From Streptomyces sp. A0958 (lineage in GTDB: Bacteria; Actinomycetota; Actinomycetes; Streptomycetales; Streptomycetaceae): 64,000 nucleotides of DNA. The stretch spans positions 62,001-126,000 of the forward strand of contig NZ_SSBK01000020.1 of assembly GCF_004795035.1 (NCBI RefSeq), read 5' to 3'. The translations under genes and the position numbers were made by a program. Under the pieces are notes generated by a model. It had not been told where the DNA came from. It did not search any database and worked only from the letters and a program-made list of their open reading frames with translations. Position 1 is the first letter of the stretch, and the number at the start of each line of letters is the position of its first letter. Of this stretch, positions 50,511 to 59,700 are shown in pieces.

Positions 50511-51511
50511 GGGGCCACCACCCCGGGGAGCTTCGGGTAGGCGCTGACCTGCCACAGGGAGTCGAGGCCGGTCAGGAAGCGGACCAGGCGCTGCAGGCCC
50601 ATGCCGAAACCGGCGCTGGCCGGGATGCCCTCCCGGGCCTCCTTCAGGTACCAGGCGTACTTGGCGGGGTTCTCCCCGCTCTCCCGCATCCGGGTGACGA
50701 TCGTCGCGTAGTCCGACTCGCGCTCGCTGCCGGAGACCAGCTCGCCGTATCCGTGCGGGGCGATGAGGTCGAAGTTGCGCAGCACACCGGGGCGGTCGGG
50801 GTCCTCGCGGTCGTAGAAGCCGCGCGAGCCCTTGGGGTAGTCGTTGACGAAGAAGGGGCGGTCGCTCTCCAGGGAGAGGAGCCGTTCACCGGTCCAGTCG
50901 ATCTCGCTGTCCGGGTTCTGCGGATGCCCGATGGCGAGCAGGCGGGAGACCGCCTCCTGATGGGTGCACACGTCGTACTTGCCGCTGCGGACGTCCGCGA
51001 AGTCGGCCTCCAGGCGCCCGAGTTCGGTGAGGAGGCCGGGGACCGCCGTCCATACGTGCTCGGCCACATGGGTGAGCAGTCCGGCGGCGACCTCCTGGGC
51101 GTCCTCGCGGCGGGCGCCGGCGATCTCGACGTCGATCTGGTGGAACTCCACCAGATGGCGTCCGGTGGTCGCGGTCTCCTCCGGCTCCACCCGCACGTTG
51201 GGTGCGATGTAGAAGAGCTTCGGGAAGCCGTGCAGGGACGCCTGCTTGTAGAGGATGGCGCTGGTCATCAGCTTGTACGGGCGGCCGTAGTAGTCGACGT
51301 CCAGGGCCTTGGCGCCCCGGCCGCCCGGGTCGGTGACGGGCCCGACGAGCGGCGGCAGCAGCTCGGTGAAGCCCGCCCGCCGCAAGTAGTCGCGGGCCGC
51401 CTGCAGGGCCTCCTGCTGGACGAGCATGGCGGCGCGCAGCTGCGGTGAGCGCAGGTGTTCGCCGAGCGGGGGCGGCAGGGCGGGTCCGGCGGGCTGCGGG
51501 GCGTGGTCCAT
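50507..51511 (-). CDS. Archaeal-type asparagine synthetase (AspRS/AsnRS paralogue)
   Basis: 334 residues from ATG 51511 with AACAGGAG 6 nt upstream. It has only the class II aminoacyl-tRNA-synthetase catalytic core: motif 2 region NVRVEPEETATTGRHLVEFHQIDVEI and motif 3 GFGMGLQRLVRF, plus RNFDLIAPHGYGELVSGSERE. The tRNA anticodon-binding domain is missing. The pattern matches the archaeal AS-AR enzyme, which amidates aspartate with ammonia and ATP through an aspartyl-adenylate. Directly after the glutamate mutase genes, its likely substrate is aspartate or 3-methylaspartate. It is coupled to the FMN-protein gene. Confidence 0.85.
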   Translation of the reverse strand: MDHAPQPAGPALPPPLGEHLRSPQLRAAMLVQQEALQAARDYLRRAGFTELLPPLVGPVTDPGGRGAKALDVDYYGRPYKLMTSAILYKQASLHGFPKLFYIAPNVRVEPEETATTGRHLVEFHQIDVEIAGARREDAQEVAAGLLTHVAEHVWTAVPGLLTELGRLEADFADVRSGKYDVCTHQEAVSRLLAIGHPQNPDSEIDWTGERLLSLESDRPFFVNDYPKGSRGFYDREDPDRPGVLRNFDLIAPHGYGELVSGSERESDYATIVTRMRESGENPAKYAWYLKEAREGIPASAGFGMGLQRLVRFLTGLDSLWQVSAYPKLPGVVAP

Positions 51512-51531
51512 GACGGGCTCCTGTTCGTGGC

Positions 51532-51594
51532 GGTGGCGAGGAGATGGCGGTGGCGAGGAGATGGTGGTGGCGAGTGGGCGGTGGCGAGGAGGCG
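51532..51594. repeat. 17-bp direct repeats in the leader of the asparagine-synthetase gene
   Basis: Units of GGTGGCGAGGAGATGGC begin at 51532, 51549, 51566 (shortened to 14 bp) and 51580. The block fills about half of the 120-bp gap between the glutamate mutase large subunit and the asparagine-synthetase gene. It has no frame of its own on the minus strand and no hairpin. Function unknown; it may be slippage sequence. Confidence 0.7.
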
Positions 51595-51631
51595 GGGCGG
51601 GGTTGCGGAGCGGCCGAAGGGGCCGGCCGGG

Positions 51632-52942
51632 TCAGGTCGGGCGGGTCGTCAGGCGGTCGGCCGGCCGGGCGGCCACGGGGACGGAGGGCGCCCGGTCGTA
51701 GCGGACGGCCATGTGGTGGAGGGCGGTGAGCAGGCCGTCCGCCGTGAGCCGTGCGGAGTCGGCCGGGGCGTCGGGGCGGATAGGCATCGCGCCGGTGTCC
51801 GACCAGCGGAGCCGGCCGTCGGCGCCGATGACGCTGCGGGAACGGCCGGCGTTGTCGGGGTGGAGGCAGAAAGGCACGTCGAGCAGGCCGCGCGCGAAGG
51901 CGGCCGGCAGCGCACGGGCCAGGTCGGTGTGCAGGCCGAGGACGGCCTCCACCAGGGCGCGGGCCTCCGCGTAGACCTCGCCCCCGGACTCGTCGGCCCC
52001 CCGGCCCGGCGGCGGGCCGGCGAGCGCGGCGGCCGCGGCGGCGGTCTCCAGGGCGCGGACGTTCTCGTCGACGGTGGGGATACGGCGGGACTCGGCGGTC
52101 GTCTTGACGAGGAGCCGCTGCGCCCCGGACCGCACGGCGAGCCGGGCGGAGGCTTCGAGGAGGCGGGTCGCGCCGTGCTCGGTACGCGGGTAGACGCCCA
52201 TGTACGTGTAGAGGACGACGTGGTGGTCCACACCGGGCGGCAGGAGCTCACCGGCCAACCGGCGCAGCGCCCGTACGGCCTCCTCGTCCTGGCCCGGGTC
52301 GGTCTGCTGCGCGTAGCTCAACGAGACGCTGCGCAGGCCGTGCTGGGCGAAGAACAGGCACTCCAGCACGCTCATCGCGACGAGCAGACCGGGCGGGCAG
52401 AGCTGGCCGAGCAGGCAGCCGCCGAAGCTCTCCAGATGCGGGACGGAGCCGGGGCGGGCGCTCGCGGCAAGAATCTCGCAGCCCTCGGCCCAGGCCGCGA
52501 CGGACTCCCGCAGCGGGGTCCGGCCGTAGGGCAGGCAGTAGGAGACGGGCCCGCCCTCGGTCGCGTCGAGCCCGGCCGCGATCAGCGCCCGGAGGATGCT
52601 GTGCGGGCGGGCGGAGCCGTGGCGGACCTGGACGGGGAAGCCGGTGTCGTGGAGGCCGTCGAGCAGGGCGCGGGTGACGGAGAGCGGGTGGGTGGCGATG
52701 GGGTAGCCGTTGAGCCGGGTGCCCTCGGTGAGCGCGGCGCGGGCCCCGGAGAGGTCGCCGACGCGGGTGTAGCTGTCGATGGTGAGCGTGCCGACGGTCG
52801 TGGCGGTGGCGGCCCTGGTCCGCTCCAGGCCGGTGCGCATGGCGCGCGGGTCACCGAAGCCCATGCGGGGCTGGACGACCAGCCGGCCCGCGGCGGCCGA
52901 TGCCGCGACGAACGCACCGAAGGGGCGCGGGGCGCTGCTCAT
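51632..52942 (-). CDS. Glutamate mutase large subunit (GlmE/MamB type)
   Basis: 436 residues from ATG 52942. It is the catalytic, barrel-containing subunit of adenosylcobalamin-dependent glutamate mutase, which converts L-glutamate to (2S,3S)-3-methylaspartate. Recognisable segments: VQPRMGFGDPRAMRTGL at the start, LTIDSYTRVGD, LNGYPIATHPLS, FPVQVRHGSARP and ATEGGPVSYCLPYGR. It is shorter than the about 480 residues of clostridial GlmE, as in homologues from antibiotic clusters (friulimicin- and vicenistatin-type). Its ATG overlaps the small-subunit stop. The product is the likely precursor for the NRPS. Confidence 0.93.
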   Translation of the reverse strand: MSSAPRPFGAFVAASAAAGRLVVQPRMGFGDPRAMRTGLERTRAATATTVGTLTIDSYTRVGDLSGARAALTEGTRLNGYPIATHPLSVTRALLDGLHDTGFPVQVRHGSARPHSILRALIAAGLDATEGGPVSYCLPYGRTPLRESVAAWAEGCEILAASARPGSVPHLESFGGCLLGQLCPPGLLVAMSVLECLFFAQHGLRSVSLSYAQQTDPGQDEEAVRALRRLAGELLPPGVDHHVVLYTYMGVYPRTEHGATRLLEASARLAVRSGAQRLLVKTTAESRRIPTVDENVRALETAAAAAALAGPPPGRGADESGGEVYAEARALVEAVLGLHTDLARALPAAFARGLLDVPFCLHPDNAGRSRSVIGADGRLRWSDTGAMPIRPDAPADSARLTADGLLTALHHMAVRYDRAPSVPVAARPADRLTTRPT

Positions 52943-53352
52943 GCCACCACCCGGGCGCGAGCCGCCAGGAAGGAGCACAGGGCGTCCAGGTCACCGGCGC
53001 CGTCACCCAGTACGGCGTCGCAGCCCGCCTCGCGCAGCCGGGCCGCCTCAACCTCCCCGGAGCGGCCGACGACCCCGAGCTTGCCGCCGACGGCCACCGG
53101 CAGGGCGGCCAGATCCGCTTCGGCGCGCAGCCGGCGCACCGCGGCGAGGGCGTCCCGGTAGCCGTGGCCGTTGACGCTGCTGAGCACGACCACGTCGGGG
53201 GCATGCCGGCGACAGGCGGCCGTGAGCAGACTGGGACTCACACAGGGGCCCAGCGCGACGACGTCGTGTCCCCGCTCCTCCAGGAACAGCCCGAGATACA
53301 CGAGGTTCCAGGTATGGGAGTCCGAAGCGGTTCCGCTCAGGAGTATCTTCAT
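52939..53352 (-). CDS. Glutamate mutase cobalamin-binding subunit (GlmS/MamA type)
   Basis: 137 residues, a Rossmann-like B12-binding protein. The motif GTASDSHTWNLVYLGL contains the DxHxxG-type cobalt-ligand His (Gly replaced by Asn, as in other secondary-metabolite homologues), followed by VVVLSSVNGHG and AVGGKLGVVG. It binds adenosylcobalamin and docks on the large subunit. It is first in a new transcript after a terminator. The ribosome site is poor (GAAGG only one base from the ATG), with AT-rich sequence just upstream, so its start or leader is unusual. Confidence 0.92.
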   Translation of the reverse strand: MKILLSGTASDSHTWNLVYLGLFLEERGHDVVALGPCVSPSLLTAACRRHAPDVVVLSSVNGHGYRDALAAVRRLRAEADLAALPVAVGGKLGVVGRSGEVEAARLREAGCDAVLGDGAGDLDALCSFLAARARVVA

Positions 53353-53513
53353 GCCTTCGATGATATTTTTCCGGACGCTTCCCGGGCGGAAGTCGAGCGG
53401 CAGGAACAGGCGGCAGTTTCCTCCCCCGAATTCGCCCGGAAACACTCCTGCGGACGCCCTCGCCGGCCGTGTTCGTCCGGCATTCCCGTACATCGCTTCG
53501 GGGCATACGAAAA

Positions 53514-53546
53514 TGCCGCGCCCCGCAGGAGCTGCGGGGCGCGGCA
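53514..53546 (-). terminator. Terminator between MbtH and glutamate mutase genes
   Basis: A perfect 15-bp inverted repeat (TGCCGCGCCCCGCAG 53514-53528 and CTGCGGGGCGCGGCA 53532-53546) has a 3-nt loop. On the minus strand it is followed by TTTTCG. It lies just after the MbtH stop and before the glutamate mutase small subunit. Confidence 0.88.
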
Positions 53547-53562
53547 CAGGGGGCGGAGGGTG

Positions 53563-53778
53563 TCAGGCGTACTGGGCGACCAGGCTCCGGGGGCGGATGT
53601 CGGTCCAGTTGGCGGTGATGTACTCCAGCGCCTCGGAGCGGTCACCGGCCCCCCACACGCTGGTCCAGCCGGCCGGGATGTCGGCGAAGGCCGGCCACAG
53701 GGCGTGCTGGCCCTCGTCGTTCACCACGACGTGGAAGGCGCCCTCGGAGTTGTCGAAGGGGTTCACGATGTCGCTCAT
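53563..53778 (-). CDS. MbtH-family protein
   Basis: 71 residues, full length. The family signature is intact: NPFDNSEGAFHVVVNDEGQHALWPAFADIPAGW, followed by SRSLVAQYA-type C-terminal residues (RPRSLVAQYA) that interact with A domains. MbtH proteins bind adenylation domains and raise their solubility and activity. Its ATG overlaps the NRPS stop (ATGA at 53775-53778), so it is produced along with the NRPS and is probably needed by one or both of its A domains. Confidence 0.95.
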   Translation of the reverse strand: MSDIVNPFDNSEGAFHVVVNDEGQHALWPAFADIPAGWTSVWGAGDRSEALEYITANWTDIRPRSLVAQYA

Positions 53779-56700
53779 GAATAACTCCTCGTTTCGTTTT
53801 CCCGCAGGCTTTTCTCCTGCAGTGCGGAGAGTTTCTCCGCGATGATTCTTCCGATGTGCCGAAAAGGTTCTTCCTCGGCCATCCGCAGATGACTCGATTC
53901 CACGGTGTGGTTCTCGACCATTCCTTCCAGGAATGGATTCCAGGTGGCGGCCAGCGCACCTTCCGGTTCACCGGGTCTGCGGGCCGTGAAGAAGACCGCG
54001 CCGGTGTCGGCGACGCCGGGCGTGTGCCGGGACATGAGGCCCGCGTGGGTCTCGGAGGCGCGCAGCACGGCCCGGATCTCCTCGGTGCTGAAGCCGCCGA
54101 GAACGGGGTCCTCGCGGCGCACACGCTCCACCGCCGCCGGCAGGTCGTCCTCCTGGAGCGCCCCGGAGGCCGCCGCCCGCTCCTCGGGCGGCAGGACCGA
54201 CACGCTGCCGGGGCCGGTCTGGTGCACGTCCATCAGGGCGAGGAGTTCGACCCGCTGACCGGCCGCGCGCAACCGTACGGCCATGGTGTGGGCGACGATG
54301 CCGCCGAAGGACCAGCCGAGCAGCCGGTAGGGGCCCCAGGGCTGGACCTGCCGGATGCGCTCCAGGTAGTCGTCGGCCATCTCCTCGACGGTGCGCGGAC
54401 GGTGGCCGGGCTCGCTGAGCGCGCGGGCCTGGAGGGCGTACAGCGGCTGGTCTTCGCCGAGGTGGCGGGCGAGACCGGCGTAGGACCAGCCGACCCCGGT
54501 GCCCGGGTGCACGCAGAACAGCGGGCGCCGGGAACCGCGGGCGCTCAGCGGCAGCAGGACGCCCATCGCGCCGGCCGTGCCGTCGTGGTCGTGCGAGCCG
54601 AGCAGCCCGGCCGGGGTGGGCGAGCGGAACAGGTCGCGCACGGACCGGTCGACACCCAGCACCGACCGCACCCGGCTGACCAGGCGCACACCGAGCAGCG
54701 AGTGGCCGCCCAGCGCGAAGAAGTTGTCGTCCGGGCCGACCCTCGGCACGCCCAGGATCTCCGCGAACAGCCCGCACAGGACCTCTTCCCGGGCGTTGCG
54801 CGGCGCCCGGTGGGTCGCGGCAGGCCGGTCGGGCGCGGGCAGCGCCCGGCGGTCCGGCTTGCCGTTGACGGTCAGCGGCAGGGCGTCCAGGACGACGACC
54901 GCCGACGGCACCAGGTGCCCGGGCAGCGCGGCACGGGCCAGGGTGAGCAGTTCCGCCTCGGTGACCGCACTCCCGGCGCGCGGCACCACGTACCCGACGA
55001 GGCTCCGGCCGCCCGGCCGGTCCTCGCGGACCACGGCGAGGGCCTGGCCGACCGCGGGGTGGGCGGCGAGCGCGTGCTCCACCTCCCCGGGCTCGATCCG
55101 CACACCGCGCAGCTTGACCTGGCCGTCCGCGCGCCCCAGGAACCGCAGTTCGCCGCCCGGCGTCCACACCACGCGGTCGCCCGTGCGGTACATCCGGCTG
55201 CCGTCGCCCTCGAACGGGTCGGGCACGAACCGCTCGGCGGTCAGGTCGGGGCGGCCGATGTAGCCGCGCGCCACGTGCGAACCGGCGATGTAGAGCTCGC
55301 CGGGCACCCCCGGCGCGACGGGCCGCAGCGCCTCGTCGAGGACGTGGCTGCGGGTGTTGTCCATCGGCCGGCCCAGGTGCAGCCCGGCACCGTCCAGGGC
55401 GCCCCGGCCGCCGGTGAGCCACTGGTTGTGGGAGGCGAAGGTCGTCTCGGTGGGGCCGTAGGAGTGGACCAGGACGGTGTTCGAACAGTGCGTCAGGACC
55501 CTTTGGGCGGCGGCCCGCGACGCGACGTCGCCGCCCGTCCACACCTCGCGCAGCAGCCGGAGCGTGTCCAGCGCCTCGTCGGCCATCACATGGAACAGAC
55601 CCACGGTGAAGTAGGCGGCGGTGACCTCGTGCTCCCGGACCGTACGGTCGGTCTCGGCGAGGTCGGTGCCGTCGCCCCGCATGATCACCAGGGTGCCGCC
55701 GTTCAGGAGCGGCACCCAGATCTCGAAGACGGACGCGTCGAAGCCGGTCGCCGAGTGGACCAGCATCCGCCGGGGACCGCCGGCCGCGGTGTCCCGGTCG
55801 GCGGCGAGTTCGGTCACGTTGCGGTGGGTGACGCCGACGCCCTTGGGGCGGCCGGTCGACCCGGACGTGAACATCACGTACATCAGGTCGTCCCCGCCGG
55901 CCCTCACGCCCTCGTGCCCCGCCGGCCCGGCCTCCGCGGCGGGGGCGTCCACCAGGAACACCGGCGGATTCCCGGCCGATGCCGCCGTCTTCGCGTGCTC
56001 GGCGACCGTGGCGACGAGGCGGATGCCCGCGTCCTCGGCCATCAGCCGGACGCGTGCCCCGGGCAGCCCCGGGTCCAGCGGAAGGTAGGCGGCACCGCAC
56101 TTGAGGACGGCGAGCGCCGTCACCACCAGCGGCACACCCCGCTCCAACAGCACCCCGACGATGTCGCCCCCGCGCACCCCCGCCGCTCCCAGCCGGGCGG
56201 CCAGCGCACCGGCACGGGCGTCGAGTTCACCGTAGGAGACGGTCTCCTCGTCGGTGATCAGGGCGGGCAGCTCCGGGGTGAGCCCGGCCCGGCGGGCGAT
56301 CGCCTCGTGCACTGCCGACCGGTCGCGCGTCACGGTGGCCGTGTCGTTGTACTCCGCGACCAGCCGGAACCGTTCGGCGTCCGTGAGCAGGTCCACGGCA
56401 CCGATCCGCACCCCCGGGTCGGCGGCGGCGGCGCGCAGCAACCGCTCGACGTGCGCCGCGAGCAGGGCGGCCGTCCCGGTGTCGAACAGGTCGGTGGCGT
56501 ACTCCAGGCCGCCCGTCAGACCGGCCGGCCGCCCCTCGTCGTCCAGCCGCTCCGACAGGGCGAGGGTGAGGTCGAACTTGGTGGACAGCGCCTCCAGCGG
56601 GGCCGGCTCCGCCCGCAGCACCGGTCCGTCACCGGCGGGTGCGGTGTAGTCGTGGTGGAGCTGTACGACGACCTGGGCCAGCGGGTGGTGGGCGGTGGAG

Positions 56701-59700
56701 CGGACCGGGTTGAGGTGTTCGACGATCCGGTCGAAGGGCATGCCCTGGTGGGCGTAGGCGGCGAGGTCGGTGTCGCGTACCCGCTCCAGCAGTTCGGTGA
56801 ACGCCGGGTCGCCCGAGGTGTCGGTGCGCAGGACCAGGGTGTTGACGAAGAAGCCGACCAGATCGCTCAGGGCCTCGTCGTCGCGGCCCGCCGTCATGGT
56901 CGCCAGCGGCAGATCGGTGCCGGCGCCGTGGCGGGTGAGGACGGCGGCCAGGGCGGCCTGGAGGACCATGAACAGCGTGGCGCCGCTGCGCCGGGCCAGC
57001 TCCTCCAGCGCCCGGTGGGTGGCGGCGTCCACGGTGAGCGGCGCATGACCGCCCCGATGGGTGGCCTCGGCCGGACGCGGGCGGGCGGCGGGCAGTTCGA
57101 GGACGGGCGGGGCGCCGGCGAGGGCCCGCTCCCAGAAGGCGAGGTGGTCCCGCGCCGCCGGTCCGTCCAGCGACTCCTGCTGCCAGAGGGTGTAGTCGGC
57201 GTACTGGACGGGAAGCGGCCGCCAGTCCGGTACGCGGCCCTCGGCGCGGGCGGCGTAGGCGGTGCCCAGGTCGGCCAGGAGCGGACCGGTGGACCAGCCG
57301 TCGGCGGCGATGTGGTGGACGAGCAGGACCAGGATCTGGCCGCCGTCGTCGTCCGGGGTGAGCAGGGCGGCCCGCAGGGGGATCTCCCCGGCGAGGTCGA
57401 AGACGTGACCGGCGGCCGAGGCCACAGCGGCCCGGAACTGCCCGGCCGGCACGGTGCGGACGTCGAGCACGGGCCGCGCGGCGTCAAGGATCTCCTGGTG
57501 CGGTTCCCCGTCGACCGACCGGTAGCGGGTACGCAGCACCTCGTGGCGCTCCGCCAGGTCGGCGAGGGCGCGGCCGAGGACATCGGCGTCGAGGGGTTCG
57601 GCGGGGCGCAGCACCAGCGGGATGTTGTAGGAGGCGCTGGGCCCTTCGAGCGCGTCGATGAACCAGAGCCGGCGCTGCGCGCAGGAGAGCGGCAGCCGCT
57701 CCGGCCGGTCGGCGCGGGCGGTGAGCGCAGGCGGCGCCCCCGGGTCCGCGCCCTCGGCGGCCCGGGTATCCGCGATGCGGCGGGCGAGGGCGGCCGGGGT
57801 CGGGGCCAGCAGCAGGTCCCGCACGTGGACGTCGACGCCCAGGCGGGCCCGTATCCGGTTGGCGAGGCGCACCCCGCTCATGGAGTGCCCGCCGATCGTG
57901 AAGAACCCCTCGTGCGGGCCCACCTGTTCCAGGCCCAGGATCTCGGCGAACATCTCCCGCAGCGTGTCGACGTGCTCCGCGTCCGGCCCGTCGCCGGTGT
58001 GCGCGGCCGCGTCGGCGGCCCGCCGGGCGGTGAGGGCCGCGGTGCGTGCCCGGCGCTCGTCCAGGGACCAGCGGTCGTCGGAGCCGAGCAGCGCCGTGTC
58101 GGCGACGGGCGCCCCGGGCCGGTCGGCGGCCGTACGCAGGGCCTGTTCCAGGGCGCCCAGGAGCAGGCGGGCGGTCTCCTCGTCGAGGACGTCGCAGGCG
58201 TACTCCAGGCCCAGTTCGAGACCGGCGGGGGTGCCGTCGGCCTCGCGGCGCTCCACGCACGCGGCGGTGAGGTCGAACTTGGTGGTCGCCGGGCCGTCCG
58301 CCCTGAACCGGCCGGTCAGGCCGCCGAAGGCGAAGGGGGCGTCGGCCGGGGCGGCGGTGCGCAGCGTCAGCATCGTCTGGAAGAGCGGGTGCACACCGGG
58401 CGTGCGCGGCGGGTTCAGGTGCTCCACCAGGAGGTCGAAGGGGAGGCCCTGGTGGGCGTAGGCGGCGAGGTCGGTGTCGCGTACCCGCTCCAGCAGCTCG
58501 CTGAACGCCGGGTCGCCGGAGGTGTCGGTCGGCAGGACCAGGGTGTTGACGAAGAACCCGACGAGGGCGCCGAGGGCTTCGTCGTCCCGGCCCGCGACCG
58601 GGGTGCCGAGGGCCACCCGGTCCCCGCAGCCCGCCGCGCGCAGGGCCAGGGCGAGGGCCGCTTGGAGGACCATCAGCATGCTCGCGCCATGGGCGTCGGC
58701 GAGCTGGACGAGGCGGGTGTGCGCCGCCGGTTCGAGGTGCGCGGTGACGACGCCGCCGCGGTGGTCCGGCACGGCGGGGCGGGGGCGGTCCAGCGGCAGG
58801 TCGGTGACGGCGGGCAGCCCGGCGAGCGCGTCGCGCCAGTGGACGAGTCCCCGCGAGACGGCCGCGTCCGGGTCGTCGGCGGTGCCCAGGACGTCGTTCT
58901 GCCAGAGGGTGTAGTCGGCGTACTGGACGGGAAGCGGCTCCTGCTCGGGGGCGCGGCCCTCGGCGCGGGCGGCGTAGGCGGCGGCCAGGTCGTTCATCAG
59001 CGGGGCCAGGGACCAGCCGTCGCCCGCGACATGGTGGAGCAGCACGGCCAGCACCGCCGCAGGGCCGTCACCGGCCCCGCCCTCGGGTACGAACAACGCC
59101 ACCCGCACCGGCAGCTCCCGCGACAGGTCGAAGGTCTCGGCCGTGAACTCCGTGACCCTGGACGCGAGTTCGGCGGCCGGGCACGCGACGGTCCGGGCAC
59201 GCACCACGGTCGGGGCCAGGACGTGCTGGTAGGGCTCCTCCTCCGGGGCGAGGAAGACGGTACGCAGCACCTCGTGGCGCTCCACGAGGTCGGTGACGGC
59301 GGCGGCGAGCGCCGCACGGTCCGGCACACCGTCGAGTTCCAGCACGATCGGCATGTTGTACGCGCAGGACGGGCCGTCGAGCTGGTCCAGCAGCCACAGC
59401 CGCCGCTGCGCGTGCGAGAGCGGAACCCGGTCCTCGGCGGGCAGCGGTTCCTCGTGGACGACGGACAGGCGCGGGTCCGTGGTCCGCAGCGCCTTGCGGT
59501 TGATCTTCCCGGAGCTGGTACGGGGCAGAGCGGCGACGATGCCGACGGCGGCCGGCACGGCGGCGGCGGGCATGCGCTCGCGCACCAGGCCGCGCAGCTC
59601 CTCGGCGCCGACACCGCCCTCGGTGACGACGAACGCGACGAGCCGCTTGACGCCGTCGGGGTCCTGCTGGGCGACGACGGCGGCCTCGCGGACCTTGGGG

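Noticed and set aside
51532..51594. The repeat array as a possible CRISPR array
   Set aside because: Units are 17 bp, directly abutting and without unique spacers, and no cas gene is present.
51455..53161. A 568-codon plus-strand frame over the glutamate mutase region
   Set aside because: It is antisense to the glutamate mutase genes and begins inside the 17-bp repeat array.
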